From Gemmatimonadota bacterium (GTDB lineage: Bacteria > Gemmatimonadota > Gemmatimonadetes > Longimicrobiales > Gaopeijiaceae): DNA of 7,186 nt. Below, in pieces: positions 1-6,900 of the stretch. The translations under genes and the position numbers were made by a program. Under the pieces are notes generated by a model that did not search any database, was not told where the DNA came from, and saw nothing but the letters and a program-made list of their open reading frames with translations. Numbering within the stretch: the stretch's first letter is position 1; every line of letters begins with the position of its first letter. The stretch lies in contig RFGQ01000669.1 in the NCBI GenBank assembly GCA_003695865.1, positions 1-7,186 of the forward strand. The letters are read 5' to 3'.

Positions 1-2
1 CC

Positions 3-170
3 CGGACCCGTGAACCCGAGTGGATGTTCGAGCGGTACGGGGTTGCCGAGCCCGTCTCCACCCACGTGCAGCTCGCCTTCGAGGCTTTGAGCCCGCCGCC
101 AAGCGCCCCCGAGCGTGCGCAGCCCCAGCGGCTCGCGTCGACGCGGCACGGGTTCGGCGGACCCGTCTGA
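3..170 (+). CDS. 3' end of an unrecognised gene (partial, C-terminal 55 residues)
   Basis: A frame open from the first bases of the window ends at a TGA at 168-170. Its codons have strongly G/C-biased third positions, like the confident genes here, while the other plus frames give Arg-rich shadow translations or early stops. The visible C-terminus begins with an ordered-looking stretch (EPEWMFERYGVAEPVSTHVQ) followed by a Pro/Ser/Arg-rich tail that looks disordered. I do not recognise the family: the fragment is short, holds no catalytic motif, and the phrase GVAEPVS alone is not diagnostic. The start lies outside the window. A perfect stem-loop sits 9 bases after the stop, so transcription of this gene probably ends there, separating it from the small ORF downstream. 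Confidence 0.6.
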   Translation, partial: RTREPEWMFERYGVAEPVSTHVQLAFEALSPPPSAPERAQPQRLASTRHGFGGPV

Positions 171-179
171 GGCCCCGGC

Positions 180-211
180 GGCGGAGCCGGAGGAAACCCG
201 CGGGCTCCGCC
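180..211 (+). terminator. Stem-loop after the partial gene, probable terminator
   Basis: GGCGGAGCC (180-188) and GGCTCCGCC (203-211) are perfect 9-bp inverted copies around a 14-base loop, beginning 9 bases after the stop at 170. No clear T-run follows (the next bases are CCGCGTAGG), so this is a strong GC hairpin without the classical U-tract. It may act as a terminator, as a 3'-end stabiliser, or in both directions. Confidence 0.45.
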
Positions 212-284
212 CCGCGTAGGAAGCAGGGTTCCGCACCGCCGGTCCCGTGGGGCCCGGCGCGACGGCACTCGGGCGGGCTCAGGA

Positions 285-310
285 CCCGTCCGCTTCACCC
301 GGACGGGGAG
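285..310 (+). promoter_or_regulatory. RNA hairpin overlapping the ribosome binding site of the 20-aa ORF
   Basis: CCCGTCCG (285-292) and CGGACGGG (300-307) form a perfect 8-bp stem with a 7-base loop. The 3' arm runs into the purine-rich GGGGAG (305-310), the only good Shine-Dalgarno candidate for the ATG at 319, eight bases further on. In the folded RNA half of that site would be paired, so translation of the small ORF could be restrained until the hairpin opens. The geometry is directly visible; the regulatory role is inferred. Confidence 0.35.
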
Positions 311-318
311 CGCGCGCC

Positions 319-381
319 ATGATGCAGATCCTCAGGCGGATCGTGAAGCTCGTACTGAGCTGGCTGATCGACCGGATCTGA
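319..381 (+). CDS. Candidate 20-residue cationic amphipathic peptide
   Basis: A short ORF, ATG ATG CAG to TGA at 379-381, encodes MMQILRRIVKLVLSWLIDRI. Polar residues fall at 3, 6, 7, 10, 14, 18 and 19 and hydrophobic ones at 4, 5, 8, 9, 11-13, 15-17 and 20, which places polar and hydrophobic faces on opposite sides of a single helix; net charge is about +3. This is the look of a membrane-surface peptide (small toxins, regulatory or localisation peptides); no named family is recognised. GGGGAG at 305-310 gives good spacing to the first ATG. An in-frame GTG at 247 would make about 44 residues but has no visible ribosome site. The stop lies only 6 bases from the stop of the convergent metal-binding gene. 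A hairpin covers the ribosome site, and another hairpin with CTTTT follows. Being so short, chance cannot be excluded. Confidence 0.4.
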   Translation: MMQILRRIVKLVLSWLIDRI

Positions 382-387
382 AGCCGC

Positions 388-603
388 TCAGGCGGACCGG
401 GCTTCGGCCTCGAAGCCGGCCTTTTCGACCGCTGCGATGAGCACCTCGGTCGGGACGTCGTCCCTGGCCGTGATCCGCGCCGAGCCCTCGTCCAGCGACA
501 CCTCGACCGCATTCACACCTTCGACGCGCTCCAGGACGCGCGTCACGCTCTTCACGCAGCCCTCGCAGGTCATGCCCCTCACCGTGAGCGTGCGTCGGGT
601 CAT
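388..603 (-). CDS. Heavy-metal-associated (HMA) domain protein, CopZ/MerP-like metallochaperone
   Basis: This 71-residue protein is a single HMA domain, the usual size for a stand-alone cytosolic metallochaperone. The metal-binding loop GMTCEGC is at residues 10-16, with Cys13 and Cys16 as the thiolate ligands; family members bind Cu(I) or, less often, other soft metals and hand them to P-type ATPases or sensors. The rest follows the beta-alpha-beta-beta-alpha-beta fold: CVKSVTRVLERVEGV as helix 1, AVEVSLDEGSARI as the central strands, TEVLIAAVEKAGFEA as helix 2 and the last strand. There is no signal peptide, so it should be cytoplasmic. The ATG at 603-601 has a strong GGAGG site (612-616, complementary strand) at ideal spacing. 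No copper ATPase or metal regulator lies in the window, so the metal is unproven; MerP-like and CopZ-like roles cannot be separated from sequence alone. It converges on the small peptide ORF. Confidence 0.92.
   Translation of the reverse strand: MTRRTLTVRGMTCEGCVKSVTRVLERVEGVNAVEVSLDEGSARITARDDVPTEVLIAAVEKAGFEAEARSA
397..425 (+). terminator. Hairpin plus CTTTT, plus-strand terminator candidate inside the convergent gene
   Basis: GGCTTCG (400-406), a GCCT loop, and CGAAGCC (411-417) make a perfect 7-bp stem, extendable by two C-G pairs (397-398 with 418-419) across a bulged G. CCTTTT (420-425) follows, a rare T-run in this GC-rich window. The polarity fits a transcript from the left (the 20-aa ORF), not the minus-strand gene in whose last codons it lies. 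Those codons (Phe-Glu-Ala-Glu-Ala) could produce the symmetry by chance. Confidence 0.4.
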
Positions 604-631
604 CTTGAAGTCCTCCGGTCCGGAAGTGGGG

Positions 632-642
632 TGATCGGATCA
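632..642. promoter_or_regulatory. Palindrome TGATC-G-GATCA upstream of the HMA gene
   Basis: A perfect 5+1+5 palindrome lies about 29 bases before the HMA gene start, where a promoter-proximal operator could sit. It does not resemble the MerR/CueR-type operators I know. A related stretch, GGATCAGATCAG, lies at 755-766 before the kinase gene. Short GATC-rich palindromes occur by chance, so the assignment is weak. Confidence 0.2.
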
Positions 643-714
643 TCGGTCGCGCGCCGGAGCACGTTCGGCGCGCCCCGGCAGCTACCCCTGCGAGGCCGCG
701 GCGTGCCCGGCGAG

Positions 715-743
715 TTGTGGCCTGCCGCCGTCGGACGTACTGA
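715..743 (+). promoter_or_regulatory. Weak candidate promoter of the kinase-regulator operon
   Basis: The 173-base divergent gap between the HMA gene and the kinase gene must hold promoters for both. On the plus strand, TTGTGG (715-720) and TACTGA (738-743) are 17 bases apart in the only AT-richer patch (TACTGATTACCAAAT) before the kinase start. The -35-like element is fair and the -10-like element poor. No other promoter was recognised in the gap on either strand. Confidence 0.2.
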
Positions 744-776
744 TTACCAAATGCGGATCAGATCAGTCTCGGACCG

Positions 777-3020
777 ATGCTGAAGGCCCTCCTCGCCGCG
801 CTCGCCGGCGTCTGGCTCGCGTCCGGATGGCGGCACCTGCGCAGCGGGCTCGTCGGGCGTGCGGCGCGGCCCCACCGGCTGTTCGGCCTCGTGTGTCTCG
901 CGATGGCCGGCTACACGGCGGCGGAGTTCGGGCTGACGGACCCACCGGACCCCGTCCGCGCGGCCCTGCTGTTGCGCCTGCAGATTGTCCTCGCCGCCGT
1001 GGGGATGGTGTTTCTGGCCTGGTGGGTGGCCGACGAGACCGACGTGCGTCCGCGGCCGTTCCTCCTGGCCGTCTCGATTGTGGGCGCCATCGCCGCCGTG
1101 CTGTCGCTCGCCTCGACGGACGGCGGACTCGTGACCGGGCTCACGCTCCAGCCGGAGCGGCTGCCGTGGGGAGAGGTCGTGCGGGTTCCCGCCGGGCGAG
1201 AGACCTCGTGGGCGCCGATCGCCCGCCTCGCGTTCTGGCTGGTCTGCGGCTTCGGCGCATACGCGGTCGTCCTGCAGGGGAGGCGTGGGCGCGCGCGCGA
1301 GGCCGTCGAGCTCGGTGCCGCCCTCCTGTTGCTTCACGGGGCCATCTTCCTGGGCGCCTACCGGCACGGCCCGCTGACCCTTCTGCCGCTCGAGCACGTG
1401 GCGTTTCTGGGGCCCGTGCTCCTGATGGGGGCCCGGCTTCGGCGCGACATCGCTCGCGCGCTGCGGGCGGGTGCGGAGCTCCAACGATCCGAAGAGAACC
1501 TGCGTATCACGCTGGCATCCATCGCCGACGGCGTGGTCACCACCGACACGGGCGCCCGCGTCACGGGCATCAACCCGGCGGCGCAGGCGCTGACCGGGTG
1601 GAGCCAGGACGAAGCGGTCGGGCGGGGCAGCGCCGAAATCCTGCGGGTGCACGACGCCGACGGGCGGGAGGTGGATCCGGCCGGGCGCATCCTGACCGCG
1701 GGACGCCAGGTGGACCTGCGCGGGGAACTGCGCCTGCTGCGGCGCGACGGCACCGAGCATCGGGTGGTGGTGACCGGCGCCCCCATCCGCGACACCCGAG
1801 GGGAGATCACCGGTGTGGTGCTCGTCGTCCGGGACGTGACGGAGTTGTCCGAACTGGAGGACCAGCTACGGCACGCCCGTAAGATGGACGCCGTGGGCAC
1901 GCTTGCGGGAGGCATCGCCCACGACTTCAACAACATGCTGGTGGGGATCGTGGGGCACGCGGAGCTTCTGCTCGCCAAGTCGGGCGACCAACCCGAGCTC
2001 AACCGCCATGCGCGCATCGTGGTCGACACGGGGCTCCGCGCGGCGGACCTGACCCAGAAGCTGCTGAGCTTCTCGCGCCGCAAGCCGCGCTCGGTTGCGG
2101 TCGTGCGTATGCACGAGCTCGTCGAGGCCGTCGTGGCGATCCTGGAACGCTCGGTCGACCGGCGCATCCTCGTCGAGCGCGACTTCCGCGCTTCGAACGA
2201 TCGGGTTGCCGGCGACCACGGTGCGCTCGAGAGCGCGGTCATGAACCTGGCGGTGAACGCCCGCGACGCGATGCCCGACGGAGGCCGGCTCACCTTCCGG
2301 ACCGATGTGATCTACCGCGATTCGGAGTCCTGCGCCCGCTCCTCGTTCGAACTCTCTCCGGGCCCCTACCTGCGGCTCAGCGTGAGCGACACCGGGTGCG
2401 GGATTCCCGAGGACCTCGTCGAGCGGATCTTCGAGCCCTACGTCACGACGAAGGCGGTCGGGCAGGGAACGGGCCTGGGGCTGTCGGCGGTGTACGGAAC
2501 GGTCGTCGAACACGGCGGCGCGATCGATGTCCACACGGCGGTGGGCGAGGGCAGCAGCTTCGTGCTGGACTTTCCGCTGCTGGCAGAGCCCACCCGCGAG
2601 GAGGTGCACGAGACCCCCGAGCCGGCGCCTCACGAGGGGGGCACCATCCTGGTCGTCGACGACGAGGCGTTGGTCCGCCAACTCGCGACCGAGATCCTTC
2701 AGGGGCTGGGGTACACCGTCTTGGCCGCTGCCGACGGACTCGGCGCGATCGAGCTCTTCCGTGCATCGCAGGGCGCGATCGATGCCGTGCTGCTCGACCT
2801 CATGCTGCCCGACGTGAACGGGTACGAGGTGTTCCGAGAGATCAGGGCTCTGGACGGAAACCTGCCCGTGGTTGTATCAACAGGTTACACTGAGGAGAGC
2901 CGTCTCGAGGAATTCCGCGCCGAGCGGTGGGTACGAATCGTACCCAAACCGTATCGCCGCGCGCTGCTCGCCGAGAGTCTGGGCAGCCTGCTCCGCGACG
3001 TGGCACGGGAGTGTCGATGA
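777..3020 (+). CDS. Membrane hybrid histidine kinase (7TM-PAS-HisKA-HATPase-REC)
   Basis: This 747-residue sensor autophosphorylates on His and carries its own receiver. The N-terminus has seven hydrophobic segments (about 2-20, 34-52, 62-83, 95-112, 147-166, 178-194, 199-218), resembling the 7TM sensor region of some histidine kinases. A PAS domain follows (about 236-356; ASIADGVVTTDTGARVTGIN), then a HisKA domain with H-box GGIAHDFNN, phosphoacceptor His382. The ATPase shows the N-box (NLAVNARDAM, 490-499), G1 (DTGCGI, 538-543), F-box (FEPYVTTK, 552-559) and G2 (GQGTGLGLS, 562-570). The C-terminal receiver (about 622-740) keeps the acidic pair Asp628/Asp629, phosphoacceptor Asp674, Thr702 and Lys724, so both halves look active. 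The HDFNN box is of the NtrB-like class common in hybrid kinases. An in-frame TGA at 741-743 leaves the ATG at 777 as the only reasonable start, although no clear Shine-Dalgarno precedes it. Its stop overlaps the next start (ATGA), so the two genes are co-translated. The ligand is unknown. Confidence 0.95.
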   Translation: MLKALLAALAGVWLASGWRHLRSGLVGRAARPHRLFGLVCLAMAGYTAAEFGLTDPPDPVRAALLLRLQIVLAAVGMVFLAWWVADETDVRPRPFLLAVSIVGAIAAVLSLASTDGGLVTGLTLQPERLPWGEVVRVPAGRETSWAPIARLAFWLVCGFGAYAVVLQGRRGRAREAVELGAALLLLHGAIFLGAYRHGPLTLLPLEHVAFLGPVLLMGARLRRDIARALRAGAELQRSEENLRITLASIADGVVTTDTGARVTGINPAAQALTGWSQDEAVGRGSAEILRVHDADGREVDPAGRILTAGRQVDLRGELRLLRRDGTEHRVVVTGAPIRDTRGEITGVVLVVRDVTELSELEDQLRHARKMDAVGTLAGGIAHDFNNMLVGIVGHAELLLAKSGDQPELNRHARIVVDTGLRAADLTQKLLSFSRRKPRSVAVVRMHELVEAVVAILERSVDRRILVERDFRASNDRVAGDHGALESAVMNLAVNARDAMPDGGRLTFRTDVIYRDSESCARSSFELSPGPYLRLSVSDTGCGIPEDLVERIFEPYVTTKAVGQGTGLGLSAVYGTVVEHGGAIDVHTAVGEGSSFVLDFPLLAEPTREEVHETPEPAPHEGGTILVVDDEALVRQLATEILQGLGYTVLAAADGLGAIELFRASQGAIDAVLLDLMLPDVNGYEVFREIRALDGNLPVVVSTGYTEESRLEEFRAERWVRIVPKPYRRALLAESLGSLLRDVARECR

Positions 3021-3703
3021 AAGTACTCATCGTCGAAGACGACCCGCTGGTGCTCGACACCGTGCGTCAGGCGATGGAACTGGACGGGCACGAGTGCCTC
3101 GTGGCCACGGCCGGCAACCAGGGGGTCGAGTTGCTGCAGCGGGAGGGCGCCGATCTGGTGATCCTCGACGTGAACCTGCCCGACAGCACCGGCTTCGACA
3201 TCGCCGCCCGCATGCGGGCGGGAGGCGATCAGACGCCGATCCTCATGCTCACGGCACGCAGCGCCGAAGAGGACGTGATCCAGGGTCTGGACGCCGGCGC
3301 CGACGCCTATGTGACCAAGCCGTTCCGGATGGGCGAGCTGCTCGCGCGGGTGCGGGCGCTTCACCGGCGTGCAGGCCAGCCGGTCGCGCCGGTCGTGCGG
3401 GTGGGTGACCTCGAGATCGACCGGGTCGAGCGGGCCGTGACCAGAGCGGGGCGCCCCATCCGGCTCACGAACCTCGAGTTCAAGCTTCTCGACGTGCTCG
3501 TGCGGCACGTGGGCGAGGTGGTCTCGCGCGAGACGTTGCTCGAAGAGGTCTGGGGGATCGACTTCGACCCCGGCACCGGTCTGGTGAAGGTTCACATCTC
3601 GCATCTGAGGCGGAAGCTCGAACAGGGTGGTCTGCCGCGCATCGTCGCCACGGTGCAGGGCGAGGGCTACCGGCTCGAGCCCCACGAAGCTTCGACCCAC
3701 TGA
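3017..3703 (+). CDS. OmpR/PhoB-family response regulator
   Basis: This 228-residue protein has the normal length and two-domain layout of the OmpR/PhoB family. The receiver (1-118) has the acidic pocket Glu7-Asp8-Asp9, phosphoacceptor Asp51 (VILDVNLPD), Thr79 (MLTARS) and Lys101 (VTKPF), all intact. The C-terminal winged helix (about 126-221) has the family signature: LTNLEFKLLDVLVRH, then SRETLLEEVWG, the recognition-helix region VKVHISHLRRKLE, and the wing hairpin IVATVQGEGYRL. It should dimerise when phosphorylated and bind DNA direct repeats spaced about 11 bp apart; such a repeat lies at 3870-3888. The ATG at 3017 overlaps the kinase stop by ATGA and has GGGAG five bases upstream; an upstream in-frame ATG at 2927 would add 30 residues before the conserved MKVLIVEDD start and is unlikely. 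The likely partner is the hybrid kinase, directly or through a phosphotransfer protein not in this window. Confidence 0.95.
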   Translation: MKVLIVEDDPLVLDTVRQAMELDGHECLVATAGNQGVELLQREGADLVILDVNLPDSTGFDIAARMRAGGDQTPILMLTARSAEEDVIQGLDAGADAYVTKPFRMGELLARVRALHRRAGQPVAPVVRVGDLEIDRVERAVTRAGRPIRLTNLEFKLLDVLVRHVGEVVSRETLLEEVWGIDFDPGTGLVKVHISHLRRKLEQGGLPRIVATVQGEGYRLEPHEASTH

Positions 3704-3730
3704 CGGGTTCGTCCGTCCCCTACCCGTGAG

Positions 3731-3840
3731 CCCTATCGGTCTCCTAGGGAGCGCCTCGCGCGATCGTCCCATCGATGCTTGCGGCCGTGGTGCTGCCGCC
3801 CGAAATCGAGGCTGCAAGGCCCATCGCCACCTCCCGATGG
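3731..3840 (+). terminator. Stem-loops after the two-component operon, weak terminator candidates
   Basis: Two short inverted repeats lie in the 258-base gap after the regulator gene. CCCTA (3731-3735) pairs with TAGGG (3745-3749) over a 9-base loop, starting about 28 bases after the stop. CCATCG (3821-3826) pairs perfectly with CGATGG (3835-3840) over an 8-base loop. Neither is followed by a T-run, so they may be Rho-dependent ends, leader-RNA structures or chance. Confidence 0.2.
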
Positions 3841-3869
3841 ACTGAGCTGAGCCCCTGGCCGCCCCCCCG

Positions 3870-3888
3870 TTTAACGTTCAGTTAACGC
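3870..3888. promoter_or_regulatory. Direct repeat TTAACG-N5-TTAACG, candidate OmpR/PhoB-type operator
   Basis: TTAACG at 3871-3876 recurs at 3882-3887, an exact 11-bp period, about one helical turn, as in sites bound head-to-tail by OmpR/PhoB-family dimers. The AT-rich element stands out in GC-rich surroundings, lies about 75 bases before the lipoprotein start, and directly follows the operon encoding a regulator of this family. A run of seven C (3862-3868) abuts it. The copies also read as an imperfect palindrome (CGTTTAAC / GTTAACG), so another regulator type is possible. No convincing -10 element was found downstream. Confidence 0.45.
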
Positions 3889-3915
3889 CTGCGCCACGCC
3901 CTCCGGGCATCGTGG

Positions 3916-3929
3916 TCGCGCGTTCGCGA
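3916..3929 (+). other. Small GC hairpin in the lipoprotein leader
   Basis: TCGCG (3916-3920) and CGCGA (3925-3929) form a perfect 5-bp stem with a CGTT loop about 32 bases before the lipoprotein start. It does not cover the Shine-Dalgarno site (3952-3957). I see no known riboswitch or thermometer pattern, and it may be chance in GC-rich sequence. Confidence 0.15.
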
Positions 3930-3961
3930 GAGCGACGCGACACCTATGACCGGAGGGAACG

Positions 3962-6900
3962 ATGTCCAGCTCGAGACTCGGGTTCATCGTGGCGTTGGCG
4001 GCTGTGGTGACCGCCTGCGACACGGTGGAGCAACCGTTCGCACCCACAGCCGCCGCGGAGGCTCCGCTTGCGGGTAGCGCGAGTACCACCCCTTTGACCG
4101 TGACCGCTGCCGTCGCGAGCGGTCCGGCGTACGAGCCCGGCGTCTTCAGGCAGGAGGGGAACCACCTGGTGCGGGCCCTCAACACGGGAGGTGGCCGGGG
4201 GTGGGTCTTCGAGGTCAATCAAGCCGGAGAGGCCGTCGGTCACGTCAACGGCACCGCCGCGGTGTGGGACCTCGAGGCCAACACCCTCACCACCTTCCCG
4301 GGAGTCCCGCGTCTCATGTACATCAACGAGCACGGGATCGCGGTCAGCGACGGTTTTCCGAACGGGCCGTTTCGGTGCGACGTGCGCGCGGGTACGTGTG
4401 AGCCCATCGTTGCCACCGTCGTGGCGTGCGAGCCGACGCCGGGCCCGGCCTGTAGCACGACCACCTACCCGGCGGCCAGGCTAGACTCCGAGTATCGGCC
4501 TCTCGCCATCGCCGACGACGGGGGGATCTTTGGCTACCACGTGCGGCTGAGCCCCCTCGGGAATCTGCGGCACAACATGCTGCGGATCCGCAACGATACC
4601 GCCCGTTGGGAGGACTCCAACCGCGACTTCAACCAGGACCGGATCGCCTACACGGCGACGGGCAATGGCCTGTTCCGGCACTCTCCCATCAACCCCTTCG
4701 GTGAGAGCTTCCAGGACATGGCTGAGCCGGTGTACGACGAGTTCTGGGATTTCTTCGACTGGTCTTTCTTCGATCTGGGCGAGTACCCCATTGGACGTGC
4801 CTTCGATGATTTCGACCCCCCCATCATCGACGAAAGCGCCGCCGGACAGGTCGGTTTCCGGGTCGAGGTGGGCAATGACACGCCGTTCCCTTGGGCCGAA
4901 GTGGGCTCTCAGCGGTGGGACTTCGGCGCCGAAGCGGGTATGGCGCTCGGTATCGATCCCGACGGAAACGTGGTGGGAGCCCAGAACGGGAAGCCGTACC
5001 TGTGGAAGCCCCCGTCGGGTACCCGCGTCAAACTGATGACCTTCAGGGAGGTGCCCAGGGACGCACGCGCCTACGACCTCACCTCACCCCGGCGGATCGT
5101 GGGCGTCGAGGACGACGCCCCCCGCGTATGGACGATCAAGGCGAACCCCACCGCCGTTTCCGTCGAGGGGCCCGACTCGGTGGTGGAGGGGACCGGGGGT
5201 GCTTGGACCGTCTCGGCAACCGACCCGGACGGTGAGTCGCTCACCTACGCGATCGTCGCGGCCGACGGTACCGAAACCCCGCTTCCCGAGGGACGCTTCA
5301 CCGGAAAGCTGCGAGACGACGGCACCCTCACTTGGCGTCTGCGCGCGCGTAACCGGTCCGGCACGTTCACCGATCTGTTCCACAGCGTGCCCGTGGTGAA
5401 CCACCCGCCCGAGCCGACCGGACTGCTGTTGGGCAACGCCGACATCTTCGGTCGGACGGAGCCGTTCGTCATCCCGGCGGGCATCCGCCTGGACTTTCAG
5501 GGCCGGTTCGAGGAGCGTGGACTCCTCGACATCGTGACCGCTCACCTGCTCGACGCGCAGGGCGACACGCTGGCCACATTCACGGTCCAGACGGTCCCCG
5601 ACAACACGACGCGCCTCTTCTTCGGCAGTTGGACCGTCCCGGAAGGCGAACATGAGGGTCTTCGTTTCGTGCTGCGCGACGACGACGGAGGTGAGGGCAC
5701 GATTCCGTTGCCGGTCTTCCGAACGTTCGGCGCAAACTCGCCACCCACGGTTGCGCTGGAGCCCGCGGCGCCCACCGTGCTCGAGGGAGGCGAAGTGACC
5801 TTCACGGCCACCGCGAACGACGCCGACGGCGACGAACTCACGTATGAGTGGGATTTCGGAGAGGGCTTCTCGGCCGGTGGGCCGACGGCGTCGCGCACCT
5901 ATGCGGACGATGGACAGTTCAGCGTGACGGTGCGTGTTTCGGACGGCATGCAGGCGGCCACGGCCACGGCCACGGTGGACGTCGTGAACGTGGGCGTGTC
6001 GATCCTTCGGGCCGCATACCGGGGCGACCCCTCGGTCATCCAGCTCGGAGACGAACTCACGGTCGAGGTGGACTTCGAGGATCCCGGAGTGCTCGACGAG
6101 CACACGCTGTCCGTCCACTGGTCCGACGGGGTGGTCACCGCTGGCACCGTGAGCGGCCGTACGGCGACGGCCAGCCGAACCTTCACCGAGGGGGGCGTGG
6201 TCAACGCCACGGTGCGCCTTACGGAGGTCGGCGGCGCGACCGCCGTGACGGGCCTCGGTGACGTGCGCATCAACCGGCCGCCGACGCTCGATCTTCCTCC
6301 GACCCGAACCGAGCACGAGGGAACCGTGGTCGTGCTGGATGCGCTCGTGCTCGCGGCGGACCCGGACGGCGAGCCACTGTCCTTCCTGTGGACACTTCCC
6401 GACGGCTCGACGTCCGCTGCTGCTACGGTACCCGTGGCCCTTGCACAGGACGGCGAATCCGTGGTCGGCCTGGAGGCGACCGATCCGACCGGTGCGACCG
6501 CGCGGGGCGAGATCCGCTTCGCGGTACTCAACGTGGCGCCGAGCGAACTCCAAGCTGCGCTCGACGCGGCTGAAGTAGCCGTCGGGGAGACGGTGACCGT
6601 CTCGGGCACGTTCCGTGACCCCGGGCTGCTCGACACCCATACGGTCACGGTGAACTGGGGTGACGGTACCACCGCGACGCTGAGCCCGGCGCGGGACGGC
6701 GAGGTCTGGAGCTTCACGGGCGAGCACACCTACCAGGCCGTGGGAGAGTTCGGAGTCGCGGTGACGGTCGTCGACGAGCGCGGCGCCGGGATCGGACCCG
6801 AAAGCGCCGGTATCATATCGGTCACCAGGGCCGACGATCCGGTGTTCCTGCTCACGGAGCTCGTCGAGCGCGTCAAGGCCGCCGAGGCATCGGGGGAGCT

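Noticed and set aside
20..322. 100-codon plus-strand open frame starting at ATG 20
   Set aside because: Its translation is dominated by Arg, Ala and Pro, overlaps the better-supported frame ending at 170, and crosses the 180-211 stem-loop. It looks like composition only.
744..1760. 338-codon open frame on the minus strand opposite the kinase gene
   Set aside because: It lies opposite a confidently identified transmembrane-PAS region, and its translation is Pro/Arg/Gln-rich with no domain. The other minus frames at 1358-2293, 1866-2681 and 2885-3817 were rejected for the same reason.
827..1882. 351-codon plus-strand frame overlapping the kinase gene
   Set aside because: The translation is an Arg/Gly/Ala/Pro-rich shadow with no domain, in a different frame from the intact kinase motifs.
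2927..3016. Longer start for the response regulator (30 extra residues)
   Set aside because: Family members begin at the MK-V-L-I-V-E-D-D strand, the ATG at 3017 has a good ribosome site and overlaps the kinase stop, and the extension lies in the kinase coding sequence.
3704..3961. Possible riboswitch in the lipoprotein leader
   Set aside because: Only short hairpins are visible; no conserved core of a known class (c-di-GMP, cobalamin, TPP, SAM or others) could be matched by eye.
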